Positions 1 to 8,020 of a stretch of DNA of 64,000 nucleotides are shown one piece after another. A program made the translations under genes and the position numbers. The DNA is from an uncultured Phocaeicola sp. (GTDB lineage: Bacteria > Bacteroidota > Bacteroidia > Bacteroidales > Bacteroidaceae). The notes below the pieces were generated by a model. The model made no database searches. It was not told the origin of the DNA and was given only the letters and a program-made list of their open reading frames with translations. Positions within the stretch are counted from its first letter, which is position 1, and every line of letters starts with the position of its first letter. The stretch is taken from the NCBI GenBank assembly GCA_948579315.1, contig CAPAOL010000010.1:1-64000 (forward strand). Reading direction: 5' to 3'.

Positions 1-17
1 AGTTGTATAGTAATGAA

Positions 18-53
18 TAAAAAAGAAGGTGTATCGTGCATTACGACACACCT
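18..53 (-). terminator. Hairpin with T-tract, probable terminator
   Basis: Arms AGGTGT (27-32) and ACACCT (48-53) enclose a second short stem TCGT/ACGA. Read on the minus strand the hairpin is followed by a T-rich run, as in a factor-independent terminator. It lies about 130 bases past the end of the minus-strand nuclease-like gene and could also end a gene to the left of the window. Confidence 0.5.
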
Positions 54-181
54 CCGTGTTTTTGTTTTATTTAATATTTCTATTTTCTGTGATATTTATC
101 TGTTCGTCAATGCTCGAATCGGTCGTTGTATAGGTGGCAGATGGCTTAAATGTCAAGACTGTCAAAACAGGACTGATCGGA

Positions 182-1474
182 TTACTTTTCGTCTTTCTTG
201 TTATCGAGTAGCTGTGATAATTCTTCCTCCACTTCCTCGATACTTGGCAAGGCGGATTTCAGATTTTCGGGAATGGCTTTGCTTAGCTGGTAGTCGCTAA
301 CTCCTATGGGCTGTGCATAGCCCGTCAAGGCATATTGTGCTACTACTTCATCCTTGCCTTTGCAGAGCAACAATCCTATTGTCTTGTTGTCGTTTTCACC
401 TCTCAACTGGTCGTCTACGATGTTAATGTAGAAATTCAATTGCCCGGCATATTCTGGCTTGAATGGAGTAGCCTTTAATTCTACGACTATATAGGCGTGA
501 AGTTTTATGGAGTATAGGATAAGGTCTGCATAAAAATCGCTGTCCCCGACTTGGAAATGTTTCTGTTTGGCTACAAAGGCGAAGCCGTTCCCCATTTCCA
601 ATAGATACCTTGTGACGTGTTCTACAAGCTGGTTTTCAATATCCCTTTCATCTGCCAGTTCTTTTGTACCTGCTACATCGAATATATACGGGTCTTTCAG
701 CAAATAGTTGGCTAAGTCACTTTGAGGGGCGGGCAAGGTCTTTGTAAAATTGTTGACTTTCTGTGTTTCTATCTGCCGTTTGAACAGATTAGTCTCAATC
801 TGTATCTTTAATACGTTGCTGCTCCATCCGTTTTCAATGGACTGTTTCATGTACCAATATTTGTTTCCTAAGGGTAATGAGCTATCCAATAGTATCACAT
901 GACTGGTCCAGTTTATTTTTGAAATGGGGGAACAAACAAAATCCTTTTCAATATCATCAATGGATGTTTGCAGCATTGCGGAGATTGTTTTGTCTATCTT
1001 TTGAATTTGCGCAAGAGGCTCTTGCGTAAATTCTTTTGATTGAAATATATTTGTCTGAAATTGCGCAAGAGGTTCTTGCGTAATTGGTAAACAGTTCAGT
1101 TCATCAGTCAAGGATAGCATATTGGGGATTGTTGGCGTTCTCAACACCTTGTCACAAGAAAGCATTCTTTGCAATATCTCTAGTGGGTATGTTCGGGCAA
1201 ACTGACACATATAGGTAAGGCTTCTCGCTGAATATCCTTTCTTTTCGGGATAGTGCATCTTGATAGCCTTTGAAATCTGACTTATGACTTTTCCGCCCCA
1301 ACCTAATCTTTTTTGGTGGTATAGAATGAAGTTCCCCAATTTCCAATAGTGGAACAGCATTTGTGCATTAGCTGCAACAATCAATTTCACTTGTGCATGT
1401 TCTATCTCAAAGCCTATTGCATGAATGAGGGCTTCAAAGTCTTTTCTTTCTATGGGATGGTTTGAACTTTCCAT
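182..1474 (-). CDS. DUF1016 / YhcG-like PD-(D/E)XK nuclease family protein
   Basis: The 430-residue product has the usual two-part layout of DUF1016 (YhcG-like) proteins. The N-terminal half is alpha-helical and begins around residue 10 (motif LFHYWKLGNFI). The C-terminal half is PD-(D/E)XK-like, with DSDFYADLILY, then VVELKATPF and GQLNFY. The Asp, the ELK pair and the Gln fit the nuclease fold. Members are thought to bind or cut nucleic acid and often sit beside restriction or defence genes, but no restriction genes are seen here. Residues about 130-160 carry two copies of TQEPLAQ(F/I)Q, 18 residues apart, encoded by palindromic DNA. A -7 box at 1501-1508 fits the chosen start. No activity can be assigned from sequence alone. 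Confidence 0.85.
   Translation of the reverse strand: MESSNHPIERKDFEALIHAIGFEIEHAQVKLIVAANAQMLFHYWKLGNFILYHQKRLGWGGKVISQISKAIKMHYPEKKGYSARSLTYMCQFARTYPLEILQRMLSCDKVLRTPTIPNMLSLTDELNCLPITQEPLAQFQTNIFQSKEFTQEPLAQIQKIDKTISAMLQTSIDDIEKDFVCSPISKINWTSHVILLDSSLPLGNKYWYMKQSIENGWSSNVLKIQIETNLFKRQIETQKVNNFTKTLPAPQSDLANYLLKDPYIFDVAGTKELADERDIENQLVEHVTRYLLEMGNGFAFVAKQKHFQVGDSDFYADLILYSIKLHAYIVVELKATPFKPEYAGQLNFYINIVDDQLRGENDNKTIGLLLCKGKDEVVAQYALTGYAQPIGVSDYQLSKAIPENLKSALPSIEEVEEELSQLLDNKKDEK
1003..1085. repeat. Two in-frame palindromes inside the DUF1016 gene
   Basis: Palindrome 1 spans 1003-1033, centred on base 1018, with 15-base arms and one mismatched pair. Palindrome 2 spans 1059-1085, centred on 1072. 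Both share the core CGCAAGAGnnTCTTGCG and their centres lie 54 bases (18 codons) apart. The DNA symmetry lets the repeat keep the reading frame and encode TQEPLAQ twice. Confidence 0.85.
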
Positions 1475-1500
1475 TTCTTTTATTTAATTGAATGATAAGG

Positions 1501-1508
1501 CAAAGGTA
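1501..1508 (-). promoter_or_regulatory. -7 box for the DUF1016 gene
   Basis: The minus-strand sequence TACCTTTG matches the Bacteroides -7 consensus TAnnTTTG. It lies 26 bases upstream of the start codon. No clear -33 element was assigned. Confidence 0.5.
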
Positions 1509-1621
1509 ATTAAAATATCACAATTGATTGAATTTGTTCATGGCAATAGAATTTCCCCCTGTTACAAAACTGTAGCAAGGGTAAGTTTTTTAGTATATGG
1601 CTTTTGGATAGCCTCTTTTTA

Positions 1622-2125
1622 TTATGGAGTCATAAATGAAGCACTCCCACCTCGCGAACCATTTATTTTTATGTCCGTGTCAGGCAATAATCTTTTGATA
1701 CGCTCTATTCCCTCTTTAGTGATTTTTCCATGTAAATTCAACGATCCGATTTTTATTTTTGATATTTCGTCCGGTATATTGATTGTATCGATAAATTGGA
1801 TATCCAACCTTTTTATTTCTTTGAGCTCCAACAGTACAGCCGGAAATTCTTTTACTCTGATATTGATGCCGCTTCCCCAACCATCCTTTTGAGCATCAGC
1901 ATTTAATTTACTTTTTAATCCCTCCTTATTAACATCTTTCTTCCTGACCATCCAGCCAATTTGCGGTCGAAGAGCAAAAGTCTTGTTGTTCTGCTCTAAT
2001 CCGATGAAACCCGCCCAAAATTCTAATGGAGTTTCTTTGATGCCATTGTTATATACTTCCTGATACTTTACATCTACCTTCACTATCTCATCAGGGAGAC
2101 AATTCCTATCTTCCAGCTGTTTCAT
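1622..2125 (-). pseudogene. Probable 5'-truncated gene, DUF4419-like C-terminal piece
   Basis: The open frame gives 167 residues. The stretch WAGFIGLEQNNKTFALRP followed by QIGWMVR resembles, from memory, the C-terminal region of DUF4419 proteins, which are normally much longer. An in-frame stop at 2153-2155 lies just upstream of the ATG. The next bases belong to the promoter and start of dinB, so there is no room for the rest of the protein, and I see no promoter for it. The simplest reading is a gene remnant cut at its 5' side next to dinB. It could instead be a genuine short protein started at 2125. The family assignment is tentative; the truncation is better supported. Confidence 0.5.
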
Positions 2126-2170
2126 ATTATTTCTTGAACCGATAAGTAGGATTTATTCGGGAATTTATAG

Positions 2171-2178
2171 TAAGTTTG
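2171..2178 (+). promoter_or_regulatory. -7 box for dinB
   Basis: TAAGTTTG fits TAnnTTTG and lies 18 bases before the dinB ATG. No LexA-type operator is recognised. Confidence 0.45.
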
Positions 2179-2196
2179 CTCTGCTAATCCTAAACA

Positions 2197-3288
2197 ATGA
2201 CGCAGAGAAAGATTATACATATCGACATGGATGCCTTCTATGCCTCTGTAGAACAGCGTGATAATCCTGAACTTCGTGGCAAACCTTTGGCAGTAGGTCA
2301 TGCTGAAGAGAGGGGAGTCGTGGCTGCTGCCAGCTATGAAGCCCGGCGTTACGGTGTTCGTTCTGCCATGGCTTCGCAAAAGGCGAAACGTCTTTGTCCC
2401 CAACTCATTTTTGTACCTGGCAGGATGGATGTTTATAAATCCGTTTCCCGTCAGATACATGAGATTTTCCACGAATATACGGATATCATCGAACCTCTGT
2501 CTCTAGATGAAGCTTTCCTGGATGTCACAGAAAATAAAAAAGATATTTCCCTGGCTGTGGATATAGCAAAGGAAATAAAGCAGAAGATTCGGGAACAGCT
2601 CAACCTTGTTGCATCTGCCGGAGTTTCTTATAATAAGTTTCTGGCTAAAATAGCTTCGGACTATCGTAAACCGGATGGCTTATGTACCATTCATCCGGAA
2701 CAAGCCCTTGATTTTATAGCCCGTCTTCCTATCGAATCTTTTTGGGGAGTGGGTCCGGTGACTGCAAAGAAGATGCATCTGCTTGGTATCCACAATGGAC
2801 TTCAACTACGAAAATGTTCTCTTGAAATGCTGACAGCCCATTTCGGAAAAGCCGGCGTACTGTATTATGAGTGTTCACGAGGAATTGACGAACGCCCTGT
2901 CGAAGCAATTCGTATCCGTAAATCCATTGGCTGCGAACGTACATTGGAACGTGATATTTCAGCCCGTTCATCGGTCATTATCGAACTATACCATGTGGCG
3001 GTAGAGCTGATTGAACGTCTTCAGCGAAAAGACTTCAAAGGCAACACGCTTACCCTGAAAATCAAGTTTCATGATTTTAGCCAGATAACCCGAAGCCTTA
3101 CTCAATCGCAGGAACTCACCACCTTAGACCGGGTACTCCCACTTGCAAAAGAATTGCTTAAAAGTGTCGAATTTGAGCAACATCCAATCCGGCTCATCGG
3201 TCTTTCCGTCTCCAATCCAAAAGAGGAAGCCGATGAACGACACGGTGTCTGGGAACAGTTGAGTTTTGAATTTAGCGATTGGGATTGA
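2197..3288 (+). CDS. dinB: DNA polymerase IV (Y-family translesion polymerase)
   Basis: The 363-residue protein is full length for DinB. The palm begins at residue 5 with HIDMDAFYASVEQ, whose Asp residues bind metal. The second metal motif is LSLDEAFLDVT near residue 105. A helix-hairpin-helix region follows near FWGVGPVTAKKM, then the little-finger domain. The C-terminus EQLSFEF looks like a sliding-clamp-binding peptide. The enzyme copies past damaged bases with low fidelity. The gene stands alone: a remnant is divergent on its left and the lyase gene starts over 100 bases downstream behind its own promoter. The ATG follows a -7 box at a sensible distance. Confidence 0.95.
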   Translation: MTQRKIIHIDMDAFYASVEQRDNPELRGKPLAVGHAEERGVVAAASYEARRYGVRSAMASQKAKRLCPQLIFVPGRMDVYKSVSRQIHEIFHEYTDIIEPLSLDEAFLDVTENKKDISLAVDIAKEIKQKIREQLNLVASAGVSYNKFLAKIASDYRKPDGLCTIHPEQALDFIARLPIESFWGVGPVTAKKMHLLGIHNGLQLRKCSLEMLTAHFGKAGVLYYECSRGIDERPVEAIRIRKSIGCERTLERDISARSSVIIELYHVAVELIERLQRKDFKGNTLTLKIKFHDFSQITRSLTQSQELTTLDRVLPLAKELLKSVEFEQHPIRLIGLSVSNPKEEADERHGVWEQLSFEFSDWD

Positions 3289-3395
3289 AGGCGAAGAGGA
3301 AGAAATATAACAATTAAGAGTACTATTTTTGAAGTATGTACTTTTTTATCATCAGGTTCGTATGATTTACTCACCTCATTTTTTATCAGATACGT

Positions 3396-3403
3396 TATCT
3401 TTG
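3396..3403 (+). promoter_or_regulatory. -7 box for the heparinase-like lyase gene
   Basis: TATCTTTG matches the Bacteroides -7 consensus and lies 10 bases upstream of the first ATG (3414) and 25 upstream of the second (3429). The distance favours one of the later ATGs as the true start. Confidence 0.5.
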
Positions 3404-3413
3404 CAATACTTAA

Positions 3414-5363
3414 ATGAATGAAAATACCATGAATCAAATGAAACATTTATTTTGTGTTCTTTTACTAGCAGCTTTAGGAAGTTTTTCTTTCAAGGCAAAC
3501 GCTTACACCGAACGCAATATGCTGCAAAAAGCGGCAGACGAAACTACGTTGAAAAACGTGTTGGTAATGAAACAAGCATGGGTGCCTTATCCTGCTTATA
3601 CAGACCGCGCCGCCTGGGATTCTTTGATGGGCCCCAATAAGCAACGCCTCATCGAAGCCGGCGAAAAACTCCTCGACTATAAATGGCAACTGATACCTGC
3701 CACCGCTTATCTGGAATACGAACGTAGCGGTAACCGTAAAATAATGGAAGTTCCTTATGACGCCAACCGCCAGGCACTTAACGCCTTGATGCTCGCTGAA
3801 CTGGCCGAAGGGAAAGGACGTTTTATTGACCAATTACTGAACGGAGCATATATGAGCTGTGAAATGAATTCATGGGTTCTATCCGCACACTTGCCCCGCC
3901 AGAGCAGCAAACGTTCACTTCCCGACTTCCGCGAACAGATTATCGACCTCGGTTCAGGCGGATACGGAGCTTTAATGGCCTGGGTACACTATTTCTTCCG
4001 CAAACCCTTCGACAAAATCAATCCTGTGGTATCCTTGCAAATGCGTAAAGCAATCAAAGAACGTATTCTCGATCCGTATATGAACGACGACGAAATGTGG
4101 TGGATGGCTTTTAACTGGAAACCGGGAGAAATCATCAACAACTGGAATCCCTGGTGTAACTCCAATGCCCTGCAATGTTTCTTACTGATGGAGAACAATA
4201 AGGATAAGTTGGCGAAAGCTGTTTATCGCTCCATGCAGTCAGTCGATAAGTTTATCAACTTCGTGAAATCCGATGGTGCCTGTGAGGAGGGAACCTCTTA
4301 CTGGGGACATGCCGCCGGAAAGCTCTATGACTATTTGCAGATACTCTCTGATGGCACAGGCGGTAAACTGTCTCTGTTCAATGAACCGATGATTCGCCGG
4401 ATGGGAGAATATATGTCCCGCTCATACGTGGGCAATGGCTGGGTGGTGAATTTTGCTGATGCATCGGCACAAGGCGGGGGCGATCCTTTGTTAATCTATC
4501 GGTACGGTAAAGCTGTAAACAGCGATGAAATGATGCATTTTGCCGCATACCTGTTGAATGGAAGAAAACCGTATGCTACCATGGGCAACGATGCTTTTCG
4601 TTCGCTTCAATCTCTACTTTGCTGTAATGAGCTGGCAAAAGCAACTCCGAAACATGATATGCCGGATGTAACCTGGTATCCCGAGACGGAATTCTGTTAT
4701 ATGAAGAATAAGAACGGTATGTTTGTTGCCGCTAAAGGCGGATTTAATAACGAAAGCCATAACCACAACGATGTAGGAACCTTCTCTTTATACGTAAATA
4801 CAATTCCTGTGATTATTGATGCCGGTGTAGGTACATATACCAAACAGACGTTCGGCAAGGACCGCTATACCATTTGGACGATGCAGAGCAACTATCATAA
4901 CTTGCCGATGATTAACGGAGTACCGCAGAAATTCGGGCAGGAGTATAAAGCTACCAATACTGTTTGCAATGAGAAGAAACGGATGTTCTCTACGGATATA
5001 GCTACTGCTTATCCGGCAGAAGCGAAAGTGAAAAGCTGGGTTCGCTCTTATGCTCTTGATGATAAAAAACTCATTATTGGTGATATTTATACGTTGGATG
5101 AAGCTATTGCTCCTAATCAAATGAACTTTTTAACTTGGGGCAATGTGACTTTCCCGTCAGCCGGAAAAGTCCGCATCGAAGTAAAGGGACAAAAGGTGGA
5201 AATGAGCTATCCGTCGCAGTTTAAAGCCGAACTGGAAACAATCAAACTGGATGATCCGCGCCTGTCTAACGTATGGGGAAAAGAGATTTACCGCATCACA
5301 CTAAAGACTGAAGAAAAGAAAGTGACTGGTAAATATGGATTTGTTATTCAACAAGTGAAGTAG
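3414..5363 (+). CDS. Exported heparinase II/III-family polysaccharide lyase
   Basis: The product (649 residues from 3414; 3429 or 3438 are likelier starts given the promoter) opens with a Sec signal peptide ending near KANA. The N-terminal half is an alpha/alpha toroid of the alginate lyase/heparinase type. The C-terminal half is the heparinase II/III beta-sandwich, with the typical block NNESHNHNDVGTFSLY and the Tyr-rich segment after TYTKQTFGKDRY. Members cleave uronic-acid polysaccharides by beta-elimination in the periplasm. The gene is not in a SusCD locus; its only partner is the next gene, 59 bases downstream. Substrate (heparin/heparan sulphate, alginate or other) and PL family number cannot be told by eye. 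Confidence 0.8.
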   Translation: MNENTMNQMKHLFCVLLLAALGSFSFKANAYTERNMLQKAADETTLKNVLVMKQAWVPYPAYTDRAAWDSLMGPNKQRLIEAGEKLLDYKWQLIPATAYLEYERSGNRKIMEVPYDANRQALNALMLAELAEGKGRFIDQLLNGAYMSCEMNSWVLSAHLPRQSSKRSLPDFREQIIDLGSGGYGALMAWVHYFFRKPFDKINPVVSLQMRKAIKERILDPYMNDDEMWWMAFNWKPGEIINNWNPWCNSNALQCFLLMENNKDKLAKAVYRSMQSVDKFINFVKSDGACEEGTSYWGHAAGKLYDYLQILSDGTGGKLSLFNEPMIRRMGEYMSRSYVGNGWVVNFADASAQGGGDPLLIYRYGKAVNSDEMMHFAAYLLNGRKPYATMGNDAFRSLQSLLCCNELAKATPKHDMPDVTWYPETEFCYMKNKNGMFVAAKGGFNNESHNHNDVGTFSLYVNTIPVIIDAGVGTYTKQTFGKDRYTIWTMQSNYHNLPMINGVPQKFGQEYKATNTVCNEKKRMFSTDIATAYPAEAKVKSWVRSYALDDKKLIIGDIYTLDEAIAPNQMNFLTWGNVTFPSAGKVRIEVKGQKVEMSYPSQFKAELETIKLDDPRLSNVWGKEIYRITLKTEEKKVTGKYGFVIQQVK

Positions 5364-5422
5364 GATGAAATAGATTTTTAAAGCTAGAAAAAATAAAGTA
5401 TAAACAATTAAATCACAGTAAG

Positions 5423-6124
5423 ATGAAAAAAGTATTATTTGCCGGCCTTTTGGTCCTTGCAGGAGTAAGCGTAAGTGCGCAGAACCTGATAAAAAACGAA
5501 AAATTCGCTACTGAAGTAAAGACTAAAGTGACTAATGCCAACAAAGCTACCGCAGGAGAGTGGTTTATCATGAATAATGAAGCCGACGGAGTAACTACTA
5601 TTGCCTGGGAAGAAACAGGAGATGCCAAATATCCGAATGCAATGAAATTGGATAATTCTGGTGCTGAAAAGAATCTCTCTTGGTATAAAGCTTTCGTGGG
5701 ACAACGTATTACCGATGGTTTGGAGAAAGGTATCTATGTTCTTACTTTCTATGCAAAAGCTAAAGAAGCAGGAACTCCGGTCAGTGTATACATCAAGCAA
5801 ACTAATGAAGAAAAGAACGATAATGGTAAGTACAATACCACTTTCTTCATGCGTAGAGATTATGACGCGGATGCTCAACCGAATGCTTCGGGTGCACAGT
5901 ACAATTTTAAAATTAAAGATGCCGGTAAATGGACTAAAGTAGTGGTTTATTATGATATGGGGCAAGTGGTTAATGCAATTAGCAGCAAGAAAGCAAATGC
6001 TAACTTGGAAGTGTCTGATACAGACGATGATGCTGCTATTCTGAAAGATTGTTATGTGGCTATTCTTTCCCAGAACAAAGGCGGCGTTGTAGAAATCAGC
6101 GACGTGACATTGAAGAAGAAATAA
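5423..6124 (+). CDS. Secreted protein with carbohydrate-binding-like domain
   Basis: The 233-residue protein has a clear signal peptide (cut near VSVSAQ). The mature part is a single beta-rich domain. It begins NLIKNEKF and has conserved Trp residues, a layout like CenC/CBM4_9 jelly-roll modules (NLIxNxxF start, LTFYAKA strand, final EISDVTLKK strand). It probably binds a glycan and has no catalytic motif that I can see. It lies 59 bases after the lyase gene with no terminator between, so the two are probably co-transcribed and may act on the same polysaccharide. The pairing is inference. A strong hairpin ends the unit. Confidence 0.6.
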   Translation: MKKVLFAGLLVLAGVSVSAQNLIKNEKFATEVKTKVTNANKATAGEWFIMNNEADGVTTIAWEETGDAKYPNAMKLDNSGAEKNLSWYKAFVGQRITDGLEKGIYVLTFYAKAKEAGTPVSVYIKQTNEEKNDNGKYNTTFFMRRDYDADAQPNASGAQYNFKIKDAGKWTKVVVYYDMGQVVNAISSKKANANLEVSDTDDDAAILKDCYVAILSQNKGGVVEISDVTLKKK

Positions 6125-6156
6125 AGAGCAAAAGATTTAATATAGTAGGTTAACAA

Positions 6157-6203
6157 AAAAATAGGGCAGTGAAGTAGTGATACTTCGTTGCCCTATTTCT
6201 TTT
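6157..6203. terminator. Bidirectional hairpin terminator
   Basis: The arms AAATAGGGCA (6159-6168) and TGCCCTATTT (6189-6198) are perfect, with an inner stem GAAGTA/TACTTC. T-rich sequence follows on the plus strand and A-rich sequence precedes it, so it can serve both the secreted-protein gene and the converging peptidase gene. Confidence 0.85.
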
Positions 6204-6284
6204 GTTATATGAATATAATGGAGAGTTCCGAATAAATAAATGTATGAAACTGTCAATTTCTTTTCGAAACTGATTTCATGCGAT

Positions 6285-7463
6285 TTATTGAATACCGAGT
6301 TTCTTCTTCAGTTCCTTCGGCAGAGAATCTTTGTGTACCATCACGCAGATTGTTTTAGCACGTACATAGCTTTCAGACATATTCAGATAACCTCCGGATT
6401 TGTTGCTTTCCGCTCCCCAGGAATTCTTGGTGATATAATATTTAGTACCATTCTGATCTTTCACAATACCGGTGATGTGCATCAGGTGGTCGTCAGTTGT
6501 CACAAACTTCTCGTAACCATCCTGACGGATTTCCGGTGTTACGTTGATTTCCGGATAAGGCTGCTCAAACTTGAACACTTCGTCCATACGTTCGTATTTA
6601 GGCATTTTCTCAAAACGCGCCCGGTCGGTAGTCGAGTAATCTTTCACATCTTCCACTTGCGGATTGATGGCGATTCCGTTCTTGAAAGAGAAACCTTGTT
6701 CGCTTACGTCACCGTCCCAACATACGGTGTATCCTTTGTTCAGTGCATAGTCAATAGCTCCGATCAGTTCGTCCAACGGAAGATTATACATCGGTTGGTT
6801 TTCCCAATTGTCGGGAACTTCAGGTGAGAATGTCTCATAATAAGGCTTGTGAGTGAAACTAGTCAACTCAACGTAATCATCCATATTCAATCCCAGACTT
6901 TCTGTGAAAGATTGAGGAGTATATTCTTTTCCTTTATAAGTAAACTTTTCGGGAAGCTTGCCCAGATAAATATCGAACAGATTATTAATAAGCGCATCAA
7001 ATTGCGGAGTACGCTTTTTAGATTCAATATTTGCGTCTACCAATGCTTTGAGGTAGCGTGACAATGTACCGTGATTGTGGTCTTTGTTATCGCCCAGCAA
7101 TCCGGTGTACACTTCTTCCGGAACGATTCCTGCTTTCTTATAAGCGTTTTTGAAAGTGTGTGCCAAACTTCCTTCACTGATACTTCCTTTACCACGACGG
7201 AGATAATTGTCCTCTATCTGATTCATGTACTTTTGGCGAACGATAAACATTTCCGAGAGATCATATTCTCCTTTTCCCATCCGGAGCAGTTCCGACTCCA
7301 TGAAAGAAGTGGTGGCAAAGCACCAGCAGGTTCCTGTAGAACCCTGATCTTTGACAGGCGTTGCTTGGTGAGATACAACGGTTGTGAACTCATAACCGGG
7401 TGTTTGTGCAAAGGAGGTTACGACCAATAAGAGGAGCGCAACCGACATGAATAGCTTTTTCAT
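6285..7463 (-). CDS. Exported C1 papain-type peptidase, bleomycin hydrolase-like
   Basis: The 392-residue protein carries a signal peptide (residues 1-19, VVTSFAQ). The mature part is a C1B (PepC/bleomycin hydrolase) peptidase. Gln40 and the nucleophile Cys46 lie in DQGSTGTCWCF. The catalytic His is in DHLMHITGIV and the Asn in YITKNSWG. PepC enzymes are usually cytoplasmic and about 440-450 residues; this one is shorter and exported, so it probably trims peptides in the periplasm or outside. The start is fixed by a -7 box 25 bases upstream (7489-7496). That promoter overlaps the terminator of the small gene upstream. Confidence 0.85.
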   Translation of the reverse strand: MKKLFMSVALLLLVVTSFAQTPGYEFTTVVSHQATPVKDQGSTGTCWCFATTSFMESELLRMGKGEYDLSEMFIVRQKYMNQIEDNYLRRGKGSISEGSLAHTFKNAYKKAGIVPEEVYTGLLGDNKDHNHGTLSRYLKALVDANIESKKRTPQFDALINNLFDIYLGKLPEKFTYKGKEYTPQSFTESLGLNMDDYVELTSFTHKPYYETFSPEVPDNWENQPMYNLPLDELIGAIDYALNKGYTVCWDGDVSEQGFSFKNGIAINPQVEDVKDYSTTDRARFEKMPKYERMDEVFKFEQPYPEINVTPEIRQDGYEKFVTTDDHLMHITGIVKDQNGTKYYITKNSWGAESNKSGGYLNMSESYVRAKTICVMVHKDSLPKELKKKLGIQ

Positions 7464-7488
7464 AATGTGTTTTATTATCTTTCTTCTG

Positions 7489-7496
7489 CAAATGTA
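7489..7496 (-). promoter_or_regulatory. -7 box for the C1 peptidase gene
   Basis: On the minus strand TACATTTG matches TAnnTTTG, with a TTTC about 20 bases upstream as a possible -33 element. The -33 part falls inside the terminator hairpin of the preceding small gene. Confidence 0.55.
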
Positions 7497-7532
7497 TAAA
7501 AAAAGCGAGGATACTCGAAAGTTCCTCGCTCT
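7496..7532 (-). terminator. Terminator of the 45-residue small-protein gene
   Basis: On the minus strand AGCGAGGA pairs with TCCTCGCT across a short loop and is followed by seven T. It lies just after the small ORF that ends at 7557. Confidence 0.8.
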
Positions 7533-7556
7533 ATTTATTATAATTAGTGTGTTTAT

Positions 7557-7694
7557 TTACATGGTAACCTGCTGTGACAGCAGTTTTTGAAGTTTACCGT
7601 TTAATGTTTGGCACATTGCACCATTTCCCATTGCTTGATAACGTTTAATACGGTACTGTAACATCATAATTTTTTCATTTGCATTCTTTTTCAT
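7557..7694 (-). CDS. Small basic protein of 45 residues, function unknown
   Basis: Reading the minus strand from the ATG at 7694-7692 gives MKKNANEKIMMLQYRIKRY at the start and KLQKLLSQQVTM at the end, then TAA. The product is basic, Gln-rich and probably helical, with no signal peptide or cysteine pair (a single Cys). A good Shine-Dalgarno sequence (AGAGGAAA) lies 7 bases upstream. A -7 box lies at 7769-7776 with a leader of about 70 bases, and a strong terminator follows. This is a complete transcription unit for one small protein. I do not recognise a family. Confidence 0.65.
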   Translation of the reverse strand: MKKNANEKIMMLQYRIKRYQAMGNGAMCQTLNGKLQKLLSQQVTM

Positions 7695-8020
7695 AATTTG
7701 TTTCCTCTTTTTTTGCCCTCCACGTTTTGAAGAGCGGTTTTACATTTTTGTTTTCTCTAATAACACTGCAAAGATACAAATTGTTTCCGAATTGTATGCT
7801 GTAAAACATAAAAATCTTCTTTTTCTTTTGAATTTTCTTTTTATAAGAGTTCGGACACGGTTTATATTACGAACCTGTTACAAAATTTCCGGAGTTTTCC
7901 GTCAATGACAATATTATTCTTATCTATCACATTTTTATGTATTTATTTAGGTATTCAGAAAATATTCTTCTATTTTTGTCTGTCAGCAACCTTATTAATA
8001 AGAATAAACCAAACATTTAT
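7695..8020. other. Divergent intergenic region
   Basis: This stretch has no protein gene. It holds the leader and -7 box (7769-7776, minus, TATCTTTG) of the small-protein gene and the -7 box (7971-7978, plus, TATTTTTG) of the transglutaminase gene. The middle is strongly AT-rich with no repeat that I can see. Confidence 0.5.
7971..7978 (+). promoter_or_regulatory. -7 box for the transglutaminase lipoprotein gene
   Basis: TATTTTTG matches TAnnTTTG and lies 42 bases upstream of the chosen ATG at 8021. This rules out the upstream ATG at 7937, which would precede the promoter. Confidence 0.5.

Noticed and set aside
1488..1892. 134-codon plus-strand ORF
   Set aside because: It is the antisense shadow of the truncated DUF4419-like frame plus the intergenic gap; no homology is seen.
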